From: Dermatemys mawii
Lineage: Eukaryota > Chordata > Testudines > Dermatemydidae
Direction of reading: 5' to 3'
Assembly (NCBI GenBank): GCA_007922305.1
Contig: ML677476.1
Span: 60,675 to 124,674, forward strand
Length of the DNA stretch: 64,000 nt
The notes below the pieces were generated by a model, which saw nothing but the letters and a program-made list of their open reading frames with translations, was not told the DNA's origin and did not search any database. Shown here one piece after another: positions 33,290 through 45,882 of the stretch. Position numbers and translations under genes: made by a program. The number at the start of each line of letters is the position of its first letter. The first letter of the stretch is position 1.

Positions 33290-34280
33290 TATGTGTGAAC
33301 TTAACAGAGTCACTTAAGGCTAGATCCACACAGGGATTTGGGCACCTAACTGCCATTTTAGATACTTAAGTCAAAACTTTAGATCCTCGAAATTCTTGCT
33401 CAACTGCCATTTAACGCTGTAGGCACCTACATTTCCTAGGCATGTGAGTTTCCAATAGTAAGTCCCCCTAAACACTCACATTTTTACCAGTGGATATGTG
33501 CAAAGCTGCCTCAGTTTTAACACGACTAAGCCTCTCAGACGTAAGCCCAGATGGGATCCTCAGACTAGGATTCACCTGCCTATCTTGCTCGTGGGGCCCC
33601 AATCCCATAGGCCTTCTCAGAGCCATACCTACCCTGCACAAAGGGCAACTGAGATGATGGTGGAACCCCTCTCCCACATACTAAGCAGGTTATTCATCAG
33701 GTTTTATGGTGGATGGTCCTGCTTTTGTATGGTGTGTCCCCTGTCCAATTCTGAGACAAAACTGACTAGGTTTTGTCCCGTAGCAGGCATAGAGGATGCC
33801 AATTTGCAGCTCGCCTCTCCTGGCAGTGTGAACTCGTATGTACAATGTGTGCAAGTTCACGCCATGGGCGCAGGACGTTCTGCAAAATGGCATCCTCCAT
33901 GCGGTGTGATCACCGTTCATGCGAGTCACACTACTGGGGGGCAGGGACAACTGAGGGGATGTCCTGTGTTCGGAAGATGCATCAGTAGCCATCGTACTCT
34001 ATACACAAGAGATCACCTCTTAGGGCACTCAAGTACGATGTGGCCAAACCAGGTTCACATTGCTATTCTGCCTGATTCAGAAGAGGGACTTAAATCTAGG
34101 TCTCCCATCTCCCTACTGAGTAGCTACTGGGCTATAGGGTGTTCTGGGATGAACTCTCTTCTTGAAGCTGTTCCCCATTGTATAAAATATTGGGCCAGAG
34201 AGAGCATGCAAATAACTCTGTAGGTTGATAGTTAGCGCGCTCATTTAGGAGGTGGGTACAAGTTCCTGCTCCAATGAATA
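33290..34280. repeat. Composite dispersed repeat with two opposed tRNA-like segments
   Basis: 33300-33480 contains 'gggcacctaactgcc...taggcacctac' palindromic blocks. 34225-34275 reads 'ggttgatagttagcgcgctcatttaggaggtgggtacaagttcc', like a tRNA-derived sequence with A- and B-box words. 34100-34140 is a similar segment in reverse ('ggtctcccatctccctactgagtagctactgggctat'). I recall this combination as a turtle repeat. The open frame at 33498-34223 (241 codons) runs through this repeat and I do not regard it as a gene. Confidence 0.5.
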
Positions 34281-34329
34281 TTTACATTTTTGACCAGCTC
34301 TATATACAGTCTAAACAAGGAAGACAGAC

Positions 34330-34460
34330 CAATGGTGGGAGAAAAGAACTTTTTGGTACAGATGTCACACAGGAAGTCTGGGGCAGATCTGGGGAATGGA
34401 GGCCACAACTCCCAAAACCCAATTCAGAGACTTAACCACAAGGTCATCCTCCCTCTCTAA
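34330..34460 (-). repeat. MIR/CORE-type SINE fragment
   Basis: 'cacacaggaagtctggggcagatctgggga', then 'gacttaaccacaaggtcatcctccctctct' is the minus-strand end of the SINE. Confidence 0.6.
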
Positions 34461-35849
34461 ACAGGAAATTAGTGCAGTGCATGCTTAAAAGCAGCAACTA
34501 AACATAAGAATTAGACTGCATGCAAATCAATCCTATTCAGATATTATTTACATAGGAAGCTTTTCAAGTGGTTAAAATTCAATGAAACAAGGAGGGGGTT
34601 GGCAGTTATTAAAAGGAGAAAATACCTCTACAGCATTTCTTTTGAAGTTTAATTAGAAGGAAGGATTATCTCAAAGAAGAAATCCAGGGCTAGATTTTCA
34701 GAATTACATCATTTCTCTATGCTAGTCTCACGATTGCATGTACAATCTGGGAAAACTCCAACAGCTGGCTAGATTCTTTAGCAGTCATTTATCCATGTAA
34801 TCACTGCAGTTGTGAGTGCAGTAATTGCATATACAATTATGTTCATAAACTGTTAAAATAATCTGGTCCATATTTTTCAGCCGTTGAAGTGCCCTGTCAT
34901 GACAAAATATGCTAGAAGAAGATCTTGTAGAGTTGCATGAGCTAAAATTCTTAAGGAGTCTCTTCCATCTCTAAAACCTATATTTTAGTACATGCTTCCT
35001 AGTTGTGTTCACCCTACTGAGCTCCACTAGAGTGTGCATCTTCAACTACATTACCGGGCTGGAATGTACTGGGGCTGGAACATTACTGGGGCTGGAACCA
35101 CTGTTCAAGAGAATTTAGTTGTAGTCACTATCTCAGAGCTCCCACACCTTTGGGCTATGCAAGCTCTCATTGATCATCAACTCAGAACTAATGGAGAGAG
35201 AGAGAGAAAGAGAAAGAGAGAGAGAGAGAAAGAGATGCGTTACCAAGCTCTTTTATCATTCTCGTCTGTCCAATGTCACTTGGCCATACGTCAAGAATAT
35301 CAGTTCCTGGAGAACACAGTAGTATCAGTATTCGTTATGAACCCAAAGATCAACTCATGCACTTCAAGAACTCAAAGAACAATCAGTTTGCCACCTTCTT
35401 TTCTATTCTTTCCTTTATTTTCTTGGATGTGTCTATGGCGCTCATATTGGTGAAAAAACTCTGCCCAGCAAGATCAGCATAAGACCTCTTAACCTGCCAA
35501 GCCCCAGACATAGAATGTGATGTCTGACAAAGATCCCAAATGAGCAATACAAGACAGGAAAATCATTCTGGACACTTACACTGAGGTTAGATTCATTTCT
35601 TTTGTATCAATAACTTTAGTTTTCTGAGTCTTTTGATGTAAACAATTGTCAACTATTAAAGTAAGATGAAGCTGCAGATAAATTTGGAATGAAATGAATG
35701 ATGTCCCATTAAATGAGGGACATCTGAGAAGTATAGCCTGTATTCCCTAGATAAGGGGGTTTAATTTCACTTGTTTCAAAATTGCAGCATAGCATCGATT
35801 CCAGAAAGTCACTATTTATTCTTAACATGCAAAGTAAAGGAAATAGTCA
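34461..35849. other. No gene; contains (GA)n microsatellite at 35193-35236
   Basis: The GA tract is interrupted by single A insertions. The plus-strand frame at 35034-35453 crosses this tract (translated as RKRKRERE) and has no family resemblance. Confidence 0.6.
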
Positions 35850-36110
35850 TATATGTTTTGTGTGTATTTAGTACCAGGCACTATATAAACCTTTTTAACT
35901 CTAAACTGATTATTTAATTAATTTTTACAATACCCCAGGGATATAGATATTAGCTGCAATTTAGAGGTGGGAAAATTGAGGCAGTCAGAGTAAGTAATTT
36001 GTCCAAAACTTAACAGAAAGCCAGTATGAGAGCAGAGATTAGAACTCAGAAGCTACTGTCATCCAACCCCATGCTTGGTCCACATTTCTTTTTCAGTTAT
36101 TAGAGATGGC
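35850..36110 (-). repeat. MIR/CORE-type SINE
   Basis: 'agtaccaggcactatataaacc', 'tacaataccccagggatatagatatt', 'gtgggaaaattgaggcagtcagagtaagtaatttgtccaaaactt', 'agaacccag'-type block: the full minus-strand order, strongly diverged. Confidence 0.65.
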
Positions 36111-37062
36111 ACCAAAACCCTGGATCCAAACATCCCTAAACTTTAGGGAAGTTTGCACTGAAACTTTGGAACTGGCCTCTAGCTCTATCAGGACTTCCTA
36201 GCAAAACCCTGCATACGAACAACCTCAAACTATCTGGATTCAAACTTTATAGCTTGGGTCTACATAGGAAAGAAAACATGCCTGTATTGTACTTTGTGCT
36301 GTCTGGTTCTTGCATTTCACCCATTTCAGTGGTTGTGTATGTGCATAATTTATGAAACATTACAGGTGGTTTTGGAAGTAAAGGATAATCTCTAATTGTA
36401 AAACACTGTCATTATTCATATTATTAATTCTGAAGGTGCCTTACAATCTTCTATTCCCCAGAAAACACGGGAGTTACAGAAATAGCATATCCTCCTAATT
36501 GACCCTGAAAATCCCTTTTGGACTAAATTTTCCCAGAGATGAACAATGATTATAGCTGAGAATCTTGCACTGATATCAGAGGGGCTACTTGCTACTGTGA
36601 AAATTTAGATCTGCAAGTCCAAAATCTTCCACTCCTCCCGCCGGCCCCAGGCATTATCACTAGCTCTGTTCAGTCATTGGTACAAACACCAGACAAGTAG
36701 GTAATCCAACACTGAGCCAGCAAATTATTTCTAGGCCATTTGCACCATCTGCTACCTAAGTGTTCATTGATGGAAGGGCGGTGGGACACCTGGTGACAAT
36801 GTCAAAACACCCAGTAAAGGGGAAGCAGTGAATGGCAATGGGCCATGAAAACAAAGAAGCGGAGAGCCCAAGAAAGTGAGATTAGCAGAGAGAAAGGAGC
36901 AGGCAAAGCTGGTGTTTTTCTTCCTTATCTGTATCTTCTTTAGTTCTTTTCATGTGCTTCCCTGACCTTCCACACACACCTGAAAGTGAAAAAGGAGCAG
37001 AGCCCCTGGTAGATTTGCAGCATGAGCAGCACCTCTAGAGCATGTGACATATTTACCGCGAA
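36111..37062. other. No gene seen
   Basis: Unique DNA. 36405-36490 may be a further SINE scrap. Nothing else supportable. Confidence 0.4.
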
Positions 37063-37616
37063 CAGAGCTGGGTGGGGAAAGATTTTCCCCTCCTGTGAGA
37101 GTTTTCAGGATTTTAAAATATTTTCCCATTCCGAATTGGGACAAAAAGTCTAAACGTCAAAAATTCTCACAAATTAATAATCCACCTTTTTTGGATTGGG
37201 TGAATTGAATCTTTTTTTAAAAAATCTTTTTATCTTATTTTTTATTTTATTTTATTTTATTTTTATCTTTTTATTTTATTTTATTTTTATCTTTTTGTTT
37301 TGATAACTTTTTATCTTTTTATTTTATTTTGATAACTTTAGATTGTTTCATTTTGATTTTGACCTTTTAAATACTTTATTTGCTACACATTAACTAAAAT
37401 TTCAAAACACAAGCTTGTTTTGATGGGAAAACGAAACTTTTCATTTTGAAAAGGTCAAAATGGGATGTTTCAACATTTTTGAGAGGAAAAAAAAAAGAAA
37501 CTCTTTTGGAATCTGGAGCTTTGTCGAAACAGAACTTTCCTGTGAATAGGTTCAGTTTTGATGCCACAACATTTAAAAAAATATATATTTTGCTGGAAAA
37601 CTCCCAACCAGCTCCA
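37063..37616. mobile_element. Complete hAT-type MITE, AT-rich
   Basis: 554 bp. Left end CAGAGCTGGGTGGGGAAA, right end TTTTGCTGGAAAACTCCCAACCAGCTCCA (the outer parts pair as inverted repeats). Flanks ACCGCGAA (37055-37062) and ACGGTGAA (37617-37624) match at 6 of 8 positions, the 8-bp TSD of hAT elements. The interior is AT-rich with a (TTTTA)n-like tract at 37200-37335. It has no coding capacity. Fragments of the same type are at 13280 and 32690. Confidence 0.75.
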
Positions 37617-37624
37617 ACGGTGAA

Positions 37625-39035
37625 TCCCTCATTTGTATAGGTTGGAATCAAAATTCGAAGTAGCCACCCTTAAATTTTTCCAATTTTGCCTTGGATATCC
37701 AAATAATGTTACCTCCATATATGCATTATGTCTTATCCTACACTGAGGCTTTGTCAACGCTTGGGGCCAGGGGTGTGATTCCCAGCTCAAGTAGACATAC
37801 TCACATGAGCTCTCACTGAGGTAGCATGGTAAAAATAATAATGTAGCCATGGCAGAGTGGGTCACAGCTGTGGCAGCACAGGCAGCTGCCTCAAGTACAA
37901 ACCTGCTGAACCTTGTAGGTACATACTCGGACCATCTAGCCCATGTTGACACTTCCTGTGCTACTAGAACTACCCTGCTGTTATTAGCATGCTGGGCCAG
38001 ATGAGAGCTAGCCAGAGTATGTCTACTCGTACCAACCCCCCTAGTTCTCAGTGTAGACATACACTCTTACAACAAAGACTGGAGGCAAGGAAGTACTGTT
38101 ACCAAGGGCACAACTTGAAGATTTTTAAAGGTGACTGCAGTAGCAGAGGAGATGAATATGTAAACACCTGGGGCCATTAAAGTGGTTTCCATCCAAGAAG
38201 CCATTTATGAAATAGCCAGCTGTAGATGATCCCTAGCATTTCAGCTTTTCTGTGAAAAAGGCTTTAGGGCAGCTGTATTAAACCTGATGCTCAAATGAGC
38301 TTCATAGCCCTTTGTAATACCTCTGTCATGATGTCCACAAAACAATCTGCAGTTACTGGGCTGCTGATACATTGTGGCTGCTTTTCATTATGCTACTGAA
38401 TATCATCTCATTGAACAGCTCCTATCATTGTGATGGTCAGTGCCAAAATCCTGGACCTGAACATTCCTTAAACTCCGAGATGGATCCACCGAACTTGATT
38501 GCTCACACACACCTATTTATAATGGCAACTCTTTTCTTAATCCTGTTGTCTTAGTTATTCCTTTGGAGTTATTCCTTTTACCCCAGCAAGCTTCAGACCT
38601 CTCACACAAGGTTCTTCTCTCATTCATGGTTTACACTGGTGAATGTAACTGTTATTTTTCAGCACGCATACAGCTGATTTGGTCTAAAGTCTGTCTGGAG
38701 CACTCTCTTTCACACACCATGTGTTTATCTCAGGAGCAGCTTGGAATTGTAACACAAATCTTTAAGTTGATATGATTAGGTAAGGTTTGTTGCTGGAGGC
38801 AATGTTATGCAATAGCTTAAAATCCTACACATTTCAAATGGTTAACATTTTTTGGTAGGATTTAAGTCTCTCTTTTGTTTTATTTGGAGAGTTTTGAATT
38901 CCATAGCTTGATTCCCCGGGGTGACTTTTTTCTCCTGTGATCATTTTGAACACAACAACAAATTTAGATTTATTCCTTATTAAAAGTTGAGGTTGTCTTT
39001 GTTGATTTTCAGACATGCATTTTACACTCACTTAT
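37625..39035. other. No gene seen
   Basis: Unique DNA. A minus-strand frame at 37629-38060 (143 codons) has no family resemblance and no codon-bias argument that I can make. I do not call it. Confidence 0.4.
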
Positions 39036-39180
39036 AATAAAACGTAGCATTTATGTGTCCAAAGGGCTGTACAAACATTAACTAACATGAATACTCACTA
39101 TCCTTGAGAGCTAGGTAAGGATCCTAAGATATATTGAGCGAGGTGTGTGGCAGGAATTGAACTGTGTTACAGAGGACAAG
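39036..39180 (-). repeat. MIR/CORE-type SINE fragment
   Basis: 'acgtagcatttatgtgtccaaagggctgtacaaacattaactaa' and 'gtgtgtggcaggaattgaactg' are tail and body words of the SINE in reverse. Confidence 0.6.
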
Positions 39181-39234
39181 GGCACCCAGACCTGTCCCCT
39201 TGACCTGTTCCCAAAAAAGCAAACACAATTTTAG

Positions 39235-39827
39235 GTTGCATTAACAGAAGCATAGCATGCAAGTCATGGGAGGAGACAATACCACTCTATTTGGTGCAGG
39301 TTAGGCCTCAGCTGGAGTACTGTGTCTAGTTTTGGCCACCAGTGTATAGGATGAATGTAGAGAGAATGTAAAGAAATGATCCAGAGGTGAGTGAAAAAGA
39401 TGATCAAGGGGATAGAATACAAGCCATATGAGCAAAGATTGAAAGAACTGGCTATGTTTAGTTTGGAAAAGAGGAGACTGAAGTGGGGACATGATAGGAG
39501 TCTTCAAATACTTGACAAGCTGCCATAAAAAGATGGAGAAAACTTGTTCTTTCTTGCCACAGAGGGCAGGACAAGAGGCAATGGGTTCAAAGTAGAGTAT
39601 AGCAGATTTAGATTAAATCTCAGGAGAAGCTTTCTAACTGTAAGACAGTAGGACAATGAAACAGACTTGCTAGGGTGGTCATGGAAGTTCCTTCCTGGGA
39701 CGTTTTCAAAATAAGGCTGTATAGCCATCTGTTTTGGATGGTTTAGACACAACAAATATTGCATCTTGCCAGGGCGATAGACTAGATGACCCTTGGGGTC
39801 CTTCTAACACTATGGTTCTATGATTCA
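39235..39827 (+). mobile_element. CR1 LINE 3' part
   Basis: Plus strand. It begins in the ORF2 C-terminal region ('ctggagtactgtgtctagttttggcc' corresponds to the LEYC-Q/V-W segment; 'ttgaaagaactggctatgtttagtttggaaaagaggagactga' to the ERLKELGLFSLEKRRL segment). It ends 'gactagatgacccttggggtccttctaacactatggttctatgattc'. Frameshifts and stops throughout. Confidence 0.85.
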
Positions 39828-41763
39828 GATAGTTGCAGAATTCAAGGCTCCTTCTTATACCAGGTGAGTTAGTAGGTCTCTCTCCTTCTGAATGGTATCT
39901 CATAGGCCTTTTAAAATGTTTCTCCCTTTATGGTCTTTTAAGTGTCCTGTGGATATTTATGCTTCTCAGACTGGTCCCAGGGGGTCTTGATGAGCAACTG
40001 CCCCTCTTGCCTCCAGATTTTTCCAGAAGGCTCTATCTTCTCCAAGATTTCCATGAAACCACTGGGGGAGAGATCTTTATGAGACATAGTGGACTCAGAT
40101 GTTAGTACCACACCATCCTGCTCTGCATCTTCTACACATGAAATGTAAGTGTGACAGCTGTTAACTTGGCCAACACATCAGGGATTGAACCAGGGGCCTC
40201 AAGAGCTAAAAGCATGAATTGCAATAAGGGGAGCTACAGCTCTCTAGCTGGGTGGATGGGAGGAAGGGGTAACTGGCTCATATTTTCCATGGATTGGGCA
40301 CAGAGAGGGCTGTAACACCCATTTACTAGTTACAAGCAGCCTCTCCTAGGGATCCCAGTGTCTACAAGGTCAGCAACCTGAATCTGAGCAGCTGGCTGAA
40401 GTTACATTAATACAACATAGAGGCCATGTCAGAGGGAAAGGGGAAGTGCCTCAAAGAATTTGCCACCACCACCAGAAGTGACACATGGGGGAGGGCATGC
40501 AGGGTCATGTGACCCCTGCAGGGTTGCTGATTGGCTTGTACTAAGCATGCTCACACAGTTTGAGCATGCTCAGTAACACTGCTGAAGTCAGCTACCCTCA
40601 CTCTGCCCCCCCACTATCGGCAGGCATGGGTCATCTCACCACCATAACATAACCCTTTGGGAGAGGCATCTGCTCTTTGGCCCTCAAAGTGGTATGATGT
40701 CTGTCCGGTCTGATGCATGAAGGGCAGCATGTCCACAGACTTTGGAGGAGGCAATAGCAACAATGACAGGTTAATTCCCCTCTCATCAACTGTTTTGGGG
40801 CCCATGGTCCTTGGATTTTTGCTGCTTTCATCTTCTAAGCACTGGGCAGCAGAGGGGATTATACAGTCCTTAATGTTTTTGTATGTCTTTCATATCCCTG
40901 GATGAAAGCTAGTAATGATATACAAAGTGTTCCCATCTCATTGGCTGTTCCAGCCTGCATGCTAGGAATTAATGAGCTGCAGATCTCTCCTAGAAAATGT
41001 AACTGTATGTGATCAGCTTTCTTCTGCCCTCTGAGATCCAGGGGCAAGCACTGAAAGCTGCAGTTCTTCTCTTAGAGCATGTCAGTAGGACAAGGCACGT
41101 TTTATCCACTGTGGCTGTGCTGTCAAACCTGTGGCCACGATCTCATTATCTCAGCTGATGCAAACCCAACTATTTTGTGTATTTTCCTTCCAGTCTCAAG
41201 GTTTTTTTTAAAATACATTGTGGTCAAGGTGACAGCATATTTGAACATGATTAGTGGCACACCTGAGTTGCAGTATTCAGTTGTGGATTTTGAGCACCCC
41301 AAAATGTGGAAGTACTCAGACTTCTGGTCTTCACTATTTCCTGAGGCTGAGCTTCACTCAGTACAGAGGAACATCCAGTACTGGGGACATCCATCAGTCC
41401 TGATCCTGTGCTAGTCCATTCCTGGCATACATTAGAGCAGCCTAGGGGGACTATAATTTATGCCATTGCTGGAAAGTTCCTGATGAACCTTACGCCAGTG
41501 AAGTATTGGCACAGTGGAGCATCATTTCATGGCACCCTGTCATGCATCCCCCCTCCCTGGCACACTCCTACAATAGGTTGGGAGGAGGGAGGTACCTTTT
41601 CTGGGTGTATGCCAGTGGAGTTACACTCAACAAAGGAAATTTATGTCAGGTCATTTGTGGCCAGAAATCAGCCCCTTCACACCACTCAGGTGGTGCAAAG
41701 AGGACAGATCATAAGCCAGAATCTGTCCTTTGAAGTTTTAGTTAGGCCCATTCTAGACATAAA
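39828..41763. other. No gene seen
   Basis: Nearly 2 kb without recognised repeats or protein families. Open frames on both strands between 40600 and 41400 are short and unrelated to known proteins. Confidence 0.45.
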
Positions 41764-41852
41764 GGGCCAGATCTTCTTCTGGTATCAACTGGCATAGCTC
41801 AATGGGATGCAACAAAGCTGTAGTTATTTACACTAGATGAGGATCTGGTCCA
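41764..41852. repeat. Short palindromic interspersed repeat
   Basis: Left GGGCCAGATCTTCTTCTGGT and right ATGAGGATCTGGTCC are inverted copies. The middle 'ggcatagctcaatggg' is typical of the group. Best example in the window with 12441-12523. The following 41853-42554 holds no gene. Confidence 0.65.
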
Positions 41853-42553
41853 ATACTTGTATCCAGTTTAGGTTCAAATATTGAACTCGGTCTCCTCCAA
41901 ATGTTTAGGGGTTCTTAGGTGTGAAAGGTATTTTGTTTCAAACTCATCTCTGAACATTAGTCAAGACTTTTTAAAGTAGGCAAACCAGGTTGTGGGAAGC
42001 GCTTGCAGAAATTAGACAATAAGTCAAATTTAAAAGTCTACAGGTTGTGTTCTGCCAATTAGCTCTGTTTTTCTGGCTTGTCAGTTTCCTAAAGCTTAAA
42101 ATGTATCTTGAGCTTCTGGTTTCTTTGTTGTGCAGAGGGTTAATTTTTTATTCTCTCGAATCCTTTTGTTAAAAAAGAATCCCTAGCAAAGAAAATACAA
42201 GTTTTAGTTGATTACAGCTGGGGATGACTGTCGACAACATCAAATAACAAAGTGTGTCCTGTGCCTTCACGGAGAGACAATGTGTCCAACTCCCCCAACT
42301 TTGACTCATGGTGGGGAAAAAGTCTATTTGGAATATAGTGACAGAGCAGGGCTTGTCTATTGATTTACTGTCCAAGCTGATACTCTTCAATGTTCCATAG
42401 TCCAGAAAACTTGACAGTTCTGATTTCATAAAGCAAGACAATTTTTCAATTTCCTCTTATAATGAAGGGCTAGTAAGCTTTCTACATCTTTCAGATAAGA
42501 CATAAAATTGATGTTCTGACCACATCTAGTTGTTAAAGATCCAGTAGTACTTT

Positions 42554-42554
<1 letters not shown>

Positions 42555-42608
<54 letters not shown>

Positions 42609-42618
42609 NNNNNNNNNN

Positions 42619-42665
<47 letters not shown>
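42555..42665. repeat. (TATC)n microsatellite with assembly gap
   Basis: Perfect tetranucleotide array on both sides of ten N (42609-42618). True length unknown. Confidence 0.95.
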
Positions 42666-43510
42666 ATAATCACAGTAATATTAGAGTTCATTCTGTTACC
42701 TCAATGTCCTTTCCGAATACAATTTGGGTAACACTAGTCTGCCTACATAACTTCCTCTTGTGATTTCTATTGGAAAAAAAAACCCATTCTTCACTTTCTG
42801 TCCTGAAGTGTTGTGTAGCATGGCCTTAGTTAAACAGTTGTATTGTCCCACCTCAGAGGTGGCTTCACATCAGTGTCCAACATTATTTCTATATATTGTA
42901 AAGTTAACTCATCACTTTCATATGAAGTCATTGAAACATTGCCTTGAGTAAGGAAAGAGGATAGAGTACTGAATAACCTTTTTAATACTCATGGTTTTAC
43001 AACACATGGGTTTTAAATATCCCAGTACTCATCTGAGTAGTGGCACACCTGACTCTCTGCTATAATGTCTGAGAGACAGAGATAATTTATCTGAACATGT
43101 AATTCATAAAATAATTACTATGTATAAGTGTGTGACAAATATTTACTGACTACAGAGCATCTGGGCAATTCTGTCATGTAATCTGGAATATTGTTTTATT
43201 TTCATAATAGCAAAGTTTGCCTTAGGGTTTACTGTTAATTAATCATGTCCAAATATTAACTGACATCCATTCTTGGGTGTGAGCAAAACTGCCCCCCAGG
43301 GCACTTCCTCAGTGGAAAATTGAGCATTTCCATTTTGAAAGCCAAGTGGATGAAACACTTTTATAAAGGAGGTAACTGTGCACAAGGAAGAGAAATTTCA
43401 GTCGGTTTATGGGAAGAGAGTGAGTGGCTTCAGGGAATCAGATGAGTAGAAAGTCACCAATTTTGATTGAATTTCATAAAAGAAGGGAGAAGAGTAGATG
43501 TAATTCAGCA
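42666..43510. other. No gene seen
   Basis: Unique AT-rich DNA. Nothing supportable. Confidence 0.45.
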
Positions 43511-43675
43511 GACTCGGCTCTCAACTGTAGTGGTGTAAATCCAGAGTAACTCAGCTGAGGTCAGCAACCTGGCTTCTGATTTTACACCAGCTTTACACTC
43601 TTGTAATTCCATTGACTTTAATGAAGTTATTCCAGTTTTACACTAGTGTAAATGAGGGAAGAATTTAATCTACTG
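43511..43675. repeat. Palindromic-repeat cluster
   Basis: Two adjacent copies of the 'gtgtaaatc...cagctgagg' and 'gattttacaccagctttacactc...ccattgactttaatg...ttttacactagtgtaaat' type, both inverted. Same group as 41764. Confidence 0.5.
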
Positions 43676-45159
43676 AGAAATCTCCTTGTATTAGATTAGC
43701 AGTGTATGACTGGTAAGATTAATGGTTCTGTTGAACAGGATTAGCCTATAAGGGATCTTAATTCCAAAAATGAGTTGGTTGGGAAGCTTTAAAAGGGCAT
43801 TCAGATGAATGGGATGGAGGATGAGTGGCACAATGAATTCAGTCTATTTGTCTTTCATCAAAATATGAATTGAACGTTCTTGAAATTGCAATTGTACTTT
43901 ACTTCAATAGCCAAAACCAACACAGTACCATTGTTTTCTGGACAACAACCATAGAATGCTGTAGTATATGTATAAAGGAAAGAAAGGATACAATCACAGC
44001 TGAAATGCAGTTGACAATGTCAGTGTTCTCACAAAGTCTGATTGAACTACATCCACTCACAAGTGATAAAACAGGCAAAATATCTGTATTTCCCCATTAG
44101 GCCCCCTGAATATCCTGAACGTGTTTACCTGCCATCAGAATAAAATGAGAGATGCATGGATATTTAAAGTAAGTTATCGCCAACTAGAGATTTCACATTT
44201 TCACAGATCAGCTAAAGAGTTCTTCAAATCATTCAAACACAGGGCTAATGGAAATCAAAAGCTTTTCTTTAAGGAGCACAAACAAAGCATTAAAAACTTA
44301 TTTAGATCTATGTAGCTACATGTGCCTGTAATATATTGAGCTAGAAACACAATGGTATCAGAGTGTAGCTCATGTCCTTTAGTGTATTTCCTGTGGAAGT
44401 TTCTCTCTGTTGCCTGGTTTTTGGTATTAGATAAATGTTCTTTAAAAAGAATAAAGCTGACCCATTTAATCATTAGCTCCCTGCTCCTATGATGTCATAA
44501 ATTGGAGTAGTGGGAGTACAAAGCAAGCCCTTATGCTCCTCTGTGTGTGTGTAGGCCACGTACATTGTAGGGAACTTTGTACGGACACAGCCTCCATCCA
44601 AGAGGATGGGAATGGGTGAAGCAGAGCTGCTTCAGAGTTAAGCCGGTACAGAGAGGTAACTATACCAATAGCAGGTTATGTCTGCACTCAAGCAAGGGGA
44701 CAATCACACAGGGAACTGTGACTCTGAGAGTCACAGTTCCCTCTCATGTCTGTTCCTGGGATAGGACAGCCTGGTGGCAGGGACAGAATCCAATTCTCCA
44801 GGACACTAGTCAACTGCTTTAACCTGAAACTGTCTTTTTTCTTCCAGCAATCCACTGGAACATTACACATTTATCACACACATTCCAGCTTCAACAACAA
44901 ATAAGGCTGGAATCCTACAGACAACAGCCTCCTTCAATACATAACTCTGATTCATCTCCAGAGCATGGTCCAGCCTGTGCACTGAATGAGGCAGAGGTCT
45001 TGTAGAAAGAACAAGATATGATCATGTAACTAGAGATGACTAGAATGCATATGCACAAGGTGGTGAGTGGGGGCAAATTAAGGTTGAGTGGGCAACCTTA
45101 ATTCTGGCGTTTCCTAACTTTTTAGTGCTTGACTTTGAAACCTTAATGTTCTTTTAATG
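43676..45159. other. No gene seen
   Basis: Unique DNA, no recognisable protein or repeat. Frames such as 44577-44822 have no family resemblance. Confidence 0.45.
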
Positions 45160-45180
45160 AAGAGAGAGAGAGAGAGAGAG

Positions 45181-45214
<34 letters not shown>
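45160..45214. repeat. (GA)n(GT)n compound microsatellite
   Basis: About 12 GA units followed by about 14 GT units, then ACACACACA, a small potential hairpin with the GT run. Confidence 0.9.
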
Positions 45215-45215
<1 letters not shown>

Positions 45216-45430
45216 ACACACATACCCTTTTTGGTTCATTAACAGTGTTGGAACATTTAGATCCACAGCACAACGTTTCTCTATTGAGCTAATGGAATAA
45301 CTGATAGCACTAGAACATTGTTATCCTTTATGTGGAATAGCCAGTAGCATGCAATGAGGCTCACATCTTGCCTGTGGGTTTTACAGACATTTGCTGACAG
45401 CAGAGGAATGTTGTGACTCAGGAATTGTTG

Positions 45431-45882
45431 TGTCAGGAATCAAGGCCTGCAGCAGAGTCAGTCTCCTAGCAACCTGACCAGTGCAGTTGGCCTGTAATAG
45501 GCTGCCTGATTGGCTACTCTGCCTGATTGGTGGAAGAGTCAGCAGATTAACTCTTAAGCCCAACAGTAGCAGCAGTTCAGTGATTGCTTAAAGCATTTTC
45601 CCATAGCTGCAATAGGGCCTGCTTGTTCCCAGCCCTGCTCCCGGCTTGTTCCAAACTTGTTCTAGTGCTTTTCCTGTCTTGTACCCAGTTTTTCCCCTGC
45701 TCTGCCTCGTTCTAAGTAACCTGATCCTGACGCTCTGCTCCAATTTCTGACTTCAGCTGTGACTCTTGGCTCCAACACTGGCCCTGACCCTAGGTGCCAA
45801 TTCTGTACTAATGACTCCTGCTCTGACCACTACGTTTGTCTCCTGCTCTGAGCACTGGGCAAGACCACCCACATCCTGGTCA
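45431..45882 (+). mobile_element. Gypsy-type LTR (same family as 25003-27097)
   Basis: 452 bp. Starts TGTCAGGAATC and ends 'acatcctggtca', matching the split LTR at both ends, so the boundaries are supported by two copies. It contains 'ctagcaacctgacc', 'aataggctgcctgattggc' and tandem-like 'ctgctc/ctgactc' segments. No TSD is seen (flanks TGTTG and CTCGA). Confidence 0.7.

Noticed and set aside
33498..34223. Open frame of 241 codons on the plus strand
   Set aside because: Runs through a composite dispersed repeat with tRNA-like segments. The translation has no family resemblance and low-complexity cysteine/histidine scatter. No splice or promoter support.
37629..38060. 143-codon minus-strand frame
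   Set aside because: No family resemblance and no supporting signals. Length is compatible with chance in moderately GC-rich DNA.
42555..42665. Possible CRISPR-like regular repeat
   Set aside because: It is a plain TATC microsatellite without spacers, interrupted by an assembly gap.
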